In this document: in pieces, positions 50,582 to 54,641 of the stretch | Numbering within the stretch: position 1 is the stretch's first letter | Layout of the letters: each line of letters opens with the position of its first letter | NCBI GenBank assembly: GCA_018702955.1 | Contig: JABJEK010000049.1 | Location: 1-54,641, forward strand | DNA from: Rhodospirillaceae bacterium | GTDB lineage: Bacteria > Pseudomonadota > Alphaproteobacteria > UBA6615 | Reading direction: 5' to 3' | Length of the DNA stretch: 54,641 nt | Position numbers and translations under genes: made by a program | The notes under the pieces: generated by a model | What the model was told of the DNA's origin: nothing | The model's input: only the letters and a program-made list of their open reading frames with translations | The model's database searches: none

Positions 50582-52348
50582 TTATAACGGCCAGAAAATC
50601 AGGATCAGCGGCACGGATGTGGCAACGATGATGATTTCCAGCGGCAGGCCCATGCGCCAGTAATCCCCGAAGCGGTAGCCGCCGGGGCCCATCACCAGCA
50701 CGTTGTTCTGATGGCCGATGGGGGTCAGGAACGCGCAGGACGCGCCGATGGCAACCGCCATCAGGAACGGGTCTGCGTTGACCCCGAGCTGGCTCGCGAT
50801 CGCGACGGAGATCGGTGCCATGACGATGGCCGTGGCGGCGTTGTTCATCAGGTCCGACAACGTCATCGTTACCACCAGCACGATGGTCAGCACGGCCCAG
50901 ATGGGAATGCTGCCGGACAGGCCGACGATGCTCTCGGCAATCAACAGCGTGCCGCCGGTGGACTGGAGCGCATTGCCAAGCGGGATCATCGCCCCCAACA
51001 GCACGATCACCGGCCATTCGATGGTCTGATAGGCCTCGTTCGCGCTGATCCGGTTGAGCAGGATGAGCGCGACCACAGCCGCTGCAAATGAAACATGCAC
51101 CGGCGTCCAGCCCATGACGGTTGAGAGAACGGAGGCGGTGAAGATCAGTATCGGGATCATGACCGCGCGGGGCTTGCCAACGGTCAGGCGGCGTTCAGCC
51201 AGGGGCAGGCAGCCCATCTCGGCGACCGCGTCGGCCAGTTCTTCCTCGTCACCCTGAAGCAGCAGCACGTCGCCGGCGCGGAACTGGGTGCGCGCCAACC
51301 GCTCGCGGATGGGTTGGCCTTCCCGTGCGACGGCCAGCAGCGCGACGCCGAAGCGACGGCGCATGCCGAGCGTCTGGGGGCTGCGCCCCTCGATGCGCGA
51401 GCCCGGCTGGACGACGGCCTCGACGGTGCCGACCTGGTCGGAGCGGATATTCTGTTCTTCGAGGCGTTCGGCGCCGGTAAGCGTCAAACCTGCCTTCTTG
51501 AGCATCTCGTCCACGCTGGCTGGGTCCACGCGCAGCAGTAGCAGGTCACCCTCCCGCAGCCGCTCGCCCCAGATATGGGTCAGGCGGCGGGTGTCATCGC
51601 GCATCAAACCGACGACGATCGAGCGGTCCTCGTCCAGCGCCTCGAGCTCGCGCACGGTCTTGCCGATATACTCGGACTCTTCGTTGACGGAGACCTCGAC
51701 CACATAGGAATCCAGGTCGAACATCTCCTCGGCCGAGCGCCGGCTGGTCCGGTCCGTCGGGATCAGGCGCCAGCCGATCAACAGCACGAAGATCAGCCCG
51801 ATCAGGGCGATCGGCAGGCCGACGAAGGCGAAATCAAACAAGGCAAACGGCTCGCCGGTGACATCAGTGCGGTAGGTCGCGATGATGATGTTCGGCGGCG
51901 TGCCGATGAGTGTGACCAACCCGCCGAGGATGGTGGCAAACGACAGCGGCATCAGCACGGCCGAGGGCCGCTCCGACAGGCGCAGTGCCAGCGGCATGAG
52001 TAGTGCCAACGCCCCCACATTGTTCATGAAGGCCGAGAGCACGGCGCCGATGCCCGACAGCGCGGTCATCTGGCTGCCCTGGCCCTTGGCCATCCGCAGC
52101 ACGGCCCCGGCGATCAGGTCGATGACGCCCGAGACCTGCAGCGTCCGGCTGATCACAAGCACGGCCGCGACGGTGATGACCGCCGGATGTCCGAACCCGC
52201 GAAACGCCAGGTCCGTCGGCACCACGCCGCCGATCACCGCCAGAATGAGTGCGGTGAAGGCAACAACATCATAGCGCCAGCGCCCCCACATGAAGAACAC
52301 GAGGGAAAAGCCGAGGATGGCGAAGATGATGATTTGGTCGGTGGTCAT
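50582..52348 (-). CDS. SLC13/DASS-like anion transporter with two RCK-C (TrkA-C) domains
   Basis: 588 aa. Membrane halves at about 1-200 and 385-588 flank a soluble insert. MNNVGALALLMPLALRL near 110-126 and LGAMIPLGNALQSTGGT near 450 belong to the family's re-entrant helix and binding-site elements. The insert has two TrkA-C/RCK-C repeats (about 205-285 and 295-375) that should regulate transport by ligand binding. Homologues such as sulfate, dicarboxylate or citrate carriers are known; the substrate here is unclear. Family A repeats lie on both sides, so the gene is probably monocistronic. Confidence 0.87.
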   Translation of the reverse strand: MTTDQIIIFAILGFSLVFFMWGRWRYDVVAFTALILAVIGGVVPTDLAFRGFGHPAVITVAAVLVISRTLQVSGVIDLIAGAVLRMAKGQGSQMTALSGIGAVLSAFMNNVGALALLMPLALRLSERPSAVLMPLSFATILGGLVTLIGTPPNIIIATYRTDVTGEPFALFDFAFVGLPIALIGLIFVLLIGWRLIPTDRTSRRSAEEMFDLDSYVVEVSVNEESEYIGKTVRELEALDEDRSIVVGLMRDDTRRLTHIWGERLREGDLLLLRVDPASVDEMLKKAGLTLTGAERLEEQNIRSDQVGTVEAVVQPGSRIEGRSPQTLGMRRRFGVALLAVAREGQPIRERLARTQFRAGDVLLLQGDEEELADAVAEMGCLPLAERRLTVGKPRAVMIPILIFTASVLSTVMGWTPVHVSFAAAVVALILLNRISANEAYQTIEWPVIVLLGAMIPLGNALQSTGGTLLIAESIVGLSGSIPIWAVLTIVLVVTMTLSDLMNNAATAIVMAPISVAIASQLGVNADPFLMAVAIGASCAFLTPIGHQNNVLVMGPGGYRFGDYWRMGLPLEIIIVATSVPLILIFWPL

Positions 52349-52375
52349 ATCGATGTCCGAAGCATGTCAGATAAA

Positions 52376-52472
52376 CGGGCGGGTTTGAAACCCGCCCCTA
52401 CCGAAGAATCGAACAATATTGAAAAATGCGGCATACGTGATCGAATGTAGGGGCGGGTTTCAAACCCGCCCG
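52376..52472. repeat. Extragenic palindromic repeat, family A (paired hairpins)
   Basis: Hairpins at 52376-52401 and 52447-52472 with an AT-rich 45-base spacer. It lies between the nrdB stop (52484) and the SLC13 start (52348) on the minus strand, where it could terminate the nrdAB transcript. Confidence 0.85.
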
Positions 52473-52483
52473 AACGACGATGC

Positions 52484-53443
52484 CTACTCGAAGGCCTCTT
52501 CCCAGCTGCCTTCGGTGGCGGCCTTGGAATATTCCGTGGCCCGGTTCTCGAAGAAGTTCGCATGCTCGACGCCGTTGAGCATCTCTTCCATCCAGGGCAG
52601 CGGGTTCTTCTCGATCCGGTAGACCGGCTGCAGGCCGAGCTGGGACAGGCGGCGGTCGGCGATGTAGCGGATATACTGCTTCACCTCGCGGCCCTCGAGG
52701 CCCTCGATGCCACCCATCTCGAATGCCAGGTCGATGAAGGCGTCCTCATGGTTCAGCACGGTCTCGCATGCCACATAGAGCTCGCGCTGGAACTCGTCGT
52801 CCCAGATTTCCGGATTCTCGTGGATGAAGGTGCGGAACAGTTTGATGATCGAGGCGGTGTGCAGGCTCTCGTCGCGCACCGACCAGGTGACGATCTGGCC
52901 CATGCCCTTCATCTTGTTGAAGCGCGGGAAGTTCATCAGGATCGCGAAGGACGCGAACAGCTGCAGGCCCTCGGTGAACGCGCCGAACATCGCCAGCGTC
53001 TTGGCGATATCGCGGTTCGTGGAGATCCCGAACTCCTGCATATAGTCGTATTTGTCCTTCATCTGCTGATACTTCAGGAAGGCCGAATACTCGGTCTCGG
53101 GCATGCCGATCGTGTCGAGCAGATGGGAGTAGGCGGAGATGTGGACGGTCTCGATATTGGAGAACGCCGCCAGCATCATCTGCACTTCAGTGGGTTTGAA
53201 GACCTGCGAATAATGCTTCATGTAGCAATTATTCACTTCCACATCGGCTTGCGTGAAAAAGCGGAAAATATGCGTCAGCAGGTTGCGCTCGCCGTTCGAG
53301 AGCGTGCGATGCCAGTCCTTCACATCGTCGGCCAGCGGCACCTCTTCGGGCAGCCAGTGGACACGCTGCTGCATCAGCCAGGCGTCATACGCCCACGGGT
53401 AGCTGAACGGCTTGTACTGAACGCGCTCTTCGAGAAGCGACAT
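52484..53443 (-). CDS. nrdB: Ribonucleoside-diphosphate reductase class Ia, beta subunit
   Basis: 319 aa. The di-iron and tyrosyl radical site is complete: Asp67 (TQADVE), Glu98 and His101 (NIETVH), the radical Tyr105 (SAY), and further Glu/Glu/His in FTEGLQLF and RDESLHTAS. It stores the radical used by NrdA to reduce NDPs to dNDPs. The C-terminal tail, through which it docks on NrdA, ends GSWEEAFE. It lies 92 bases after nrdA on the same strand. Being near 320 aa rather than 375 matches the shorter alphaproteobacterial form. Confidence 0.95.
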   Translation of the reverse strand: MSLLEERVQYKPFSYPWAYDAWLMQQRVHWLPEEVPLADDVKDWHRTLSNGERNLLTHIFRFFTQADVEVNNCYMKHYSQVFKPTEVQMMLAAFSNIETVHISAYSHLLDTIGMPETEYSAFLKYQQMKDKYDYMQEFGISTNRDIAKTLAMFGAFTEGLQLFASFAILMNFPRFNKMKGMGQIVTWSVRDESLHTASIIKLFRTFIHENPEIWDDEFQRELYVACETVLNHEDAFIDLAFEMGGIEGLEGREVKQYIRYIADRRLSQLGLQPVYRIEKNPLPWMEEMLNGVEHANFFENRATEYSKAATEGSWEEAFE

Positions 53444-53535
53444 TGCTTTTTCCTCTTCCTCTGATGCGAGGCCCCGGTGCCGCTACTTTTTAGGGAGCGG
53501 CCCGGGGCGATACGCATCGGTATTTTGTCACGTGC

Positions 53536-54641
53536 CTACTGGCAGGCGAGGCACTCTTCGTAATCGTTGCGGCTGGCCGCGGCGCGGTCTGCCTCGTCAT
53601 CGGCCGTCACCGGCACCAGTGCCGCCACGCTCTCGGAGCGCTGCAGGGATTTGGAGCGGCAGTAGTAGAGGCTCTTCACGCCCTTCTTCCAGGCCTGGAA
53701 ATGGATCTGGTGCAGGTCGCGCTTGTGCACGTCGGCCGGCAGGAAGACGTTGAGCGACTGGGACTGACAGATCTCCGGCGACCGATCGGCGGCCAGGTCG
53801 ATGACCCAGCGCTGGTCGATCTCGAAGGCCGTCTTGAACACGTCCTTCTCGTCCTGGGTCAGGCAGTCCAGATGCTGGACCGAACCCTCGTTGGCCGTGA
53901 TCGAAGACCAGGTTTCGTCCGTGTTCTCGCCCTTCTCGTCGAGCAGGGCCTGCAGCGCCTTGGAGCGCACATTGAACGAGCCCGACAGGGTCTTGTGGGT
54001 GAAGCTGTTGGCCGCGATCGGCTCGATGCCCGGTGAGGCGCCGCCGCAGATAATTGAAATCGACGCGGTCGGCGCGACTGCCATCTTGTTCGAGAAGCGT
54101 TCTTCGATGCCGTAATCGGCGGCGTCGAGGCAGGCCCCGCGTTCGGCGGCGAGCGTCTTCGAGGCCTCATCGGCCTGGCCGCGGATATGCTTGAACATCT
54201 TCTTGTTCCACGCCTTCGCGACGGCGGATTCGAATGGCACCATCTGTTCCTGCAGGAACGAGTGGAAGCCCATGATGCCGAGCCCGACCGAGCGTTCGCG
54301 CGCGGCGGCATACTTGGCCTTGGCGAAATGGTCGGGCGCGTTGTCGATGAAGTCCTGCAGCACATTGTCGAGGAAGCGCATCACGTCTTCGATGAAGGTC
54401 GGATGATCCTTCCACTCGATGAAGCTCTCGACGTTCAGCGACGACAGGCAGCAAACGGCGGTCCGGTCATTGCCGAGATGATCCACGCCCGTGGGCAGGG
54501 TGATCTCGGAACACAGGTTCGACGTGTTGACCGTCAGGCCCGCAAGCTTCTGGTGCTCGGGGATCTGGCTGTTCACGGTGTCGGAATAGACGATGTAGGG
54601 CTCGCCGGTCTCGATCCGCGCCGTCAGCAGGCGGATCCAGA
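53536..54641 (-). CDS. nrdA: Ribonucleoside-diphosphate reductase class Ia, alpha subunit (3' part, truncated by the window edge)
   Basis: About 368 codons of the C-terminal part; the frame stays open to the right edge, so the start is outside. The active-site barrel region SNLCSEITLPTG near the left of the fragment includes the radical-site Cys and Asn-Leu-Cys-x-Glu, and PTASISIICGGASPGIEP carries the substrate loop. The conserved Tyr pair of the radical chain is in SLYYCRSKS. The tail ends ECLACQ, a CxxC redox pair that re-reduces the active site. It reduces NDPs together with NrdB. Confidence 0.95.
   Translation of the reverse strand, partial: WIRLLTARIETGEPYIVYSDTVNSQIPEHQKLAGLTVNTSNLCSEITLPTGVDHLGNDRTAVCCLSSLNVESFIEWKDHPTFIEDVMRFLDNVLQDFIDNAPDHFAKAKYAAARERSVGLGIMGFHSFLQEQMVPFESAVAKAWNKKMFKHIRGQADEASKTLAAERGACLDAADYGIEERFSNKMAVAPTASISIICGGASPGIEPIAANSFTHKTLSGSFNVRSKALQALLDEKGENTDETWSSITANEGSVQHLDCLTQDEKDVFKTAFEIDQRWVIDLAADRSPEICQSQSLNVFLPADVHKRDLHQIHFQAWKKGVKSLYYCRSKSLQRSESVAALVPVTADDEADRAAASRNDYEECLACQ

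Overview
The window is 54.6 kb of high-GC, gene-dense chromosomal DNA that fits an alphaproteobacterium, most likely of a Rhodospirillales-like lineage. The reasons are a ScfR/RamB-type regulator divergent from isocitrate lyase, a DmdC-like acyl-CoA dehydrogenase, an alphaproteobacterial class Ia NrdAB, and two abundant extragenic palindromic repeat families of a kind common in this group. The species call is inference. I see no rRNA, tRNA, CRISPR array, phage or insertion sequence. Most of the content is metabolic.

Layout. 0-6.5 kb: a secreted PEBP-like protein, GabD-type aldehyde dehydrogenase, a beta-keto acid cleavage enzyme, a cupin, a quinone oxidoreductase and an Asp-nucleophile alpha/beta hydrolase. 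6.5-11 kb (minus strand): a troABCDR-like metal-uptake operon ending in mntR, with an apparently unnamed 56-codon gene inserted between the last permease and the regulator. 11-18.2 kb: two glutathione transferases, two Gfo/Idh/MocA oxidoreductases, a luciferase-like monooxygenase, a LysR regulator, a methyltransferase and a rhodanese. 18.3-23.5 kb: the glyoxylate shunt (glcB, scfR-like regulator, aceA), closed by a very clear UUCG terminator. 23.5-33.5 kb: an efflux pump, a VOC protein, a tandem pair of haloalkane dehalogenases followed by another hydrolase and an aldolase/dehydrogenase fusion, a shikimate-dehydrogenase-like protein, and a ThDP enzyme coupled to a HAD phosphatase. 33.5-44.4 kb: TauE-like exporter, DsbA-fold isomerase, acyl-CoA dehydrogenase, FAD-linked 2-hydroxyacid dehydrogenase, TsaC, a secreted metal-site candidate with its MarR-type regulator, CysQ and an orphan molybdenum hydroxylase large subunit. 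44.5-48.6 kb: both halves of the AmmeMemoRadiSam system flanking an MHS-family transporter. 48.7-54.6 kb: an Spx/ArsC-like protein, an internally duplicated bicupin, an SLC13/RCK transporter, nrdB and the 3' part of nrdA.

How the genes fit together. The metal operon is a self-contained uptake and autoregulation unit held together by one- and four-base overlaps. GlcB and AceA together make the glyoxylate bypass, with the adjacent regulator the obvious sensor of acyl-CoA supply. The 25.3-30.1 kb plus-strand run looks like one catabolic operon for a halogenated or other xenobiotic substrate (inference). Paralogue pairs recur: two GSTs, two Gfo/Idh proteins, two dehalogenases, and two halves of the bicupin.

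Most worth following up: the 56-aa gene in the manganese operon; the MarR regulator with a C-terminal Cys/His cluster, whose 12-bp site recurs before its own start and before the secreted protein downstream; the AmmeMemoRadiSam locus; and the two repeat families, including an exact 140-bp tandem copy.
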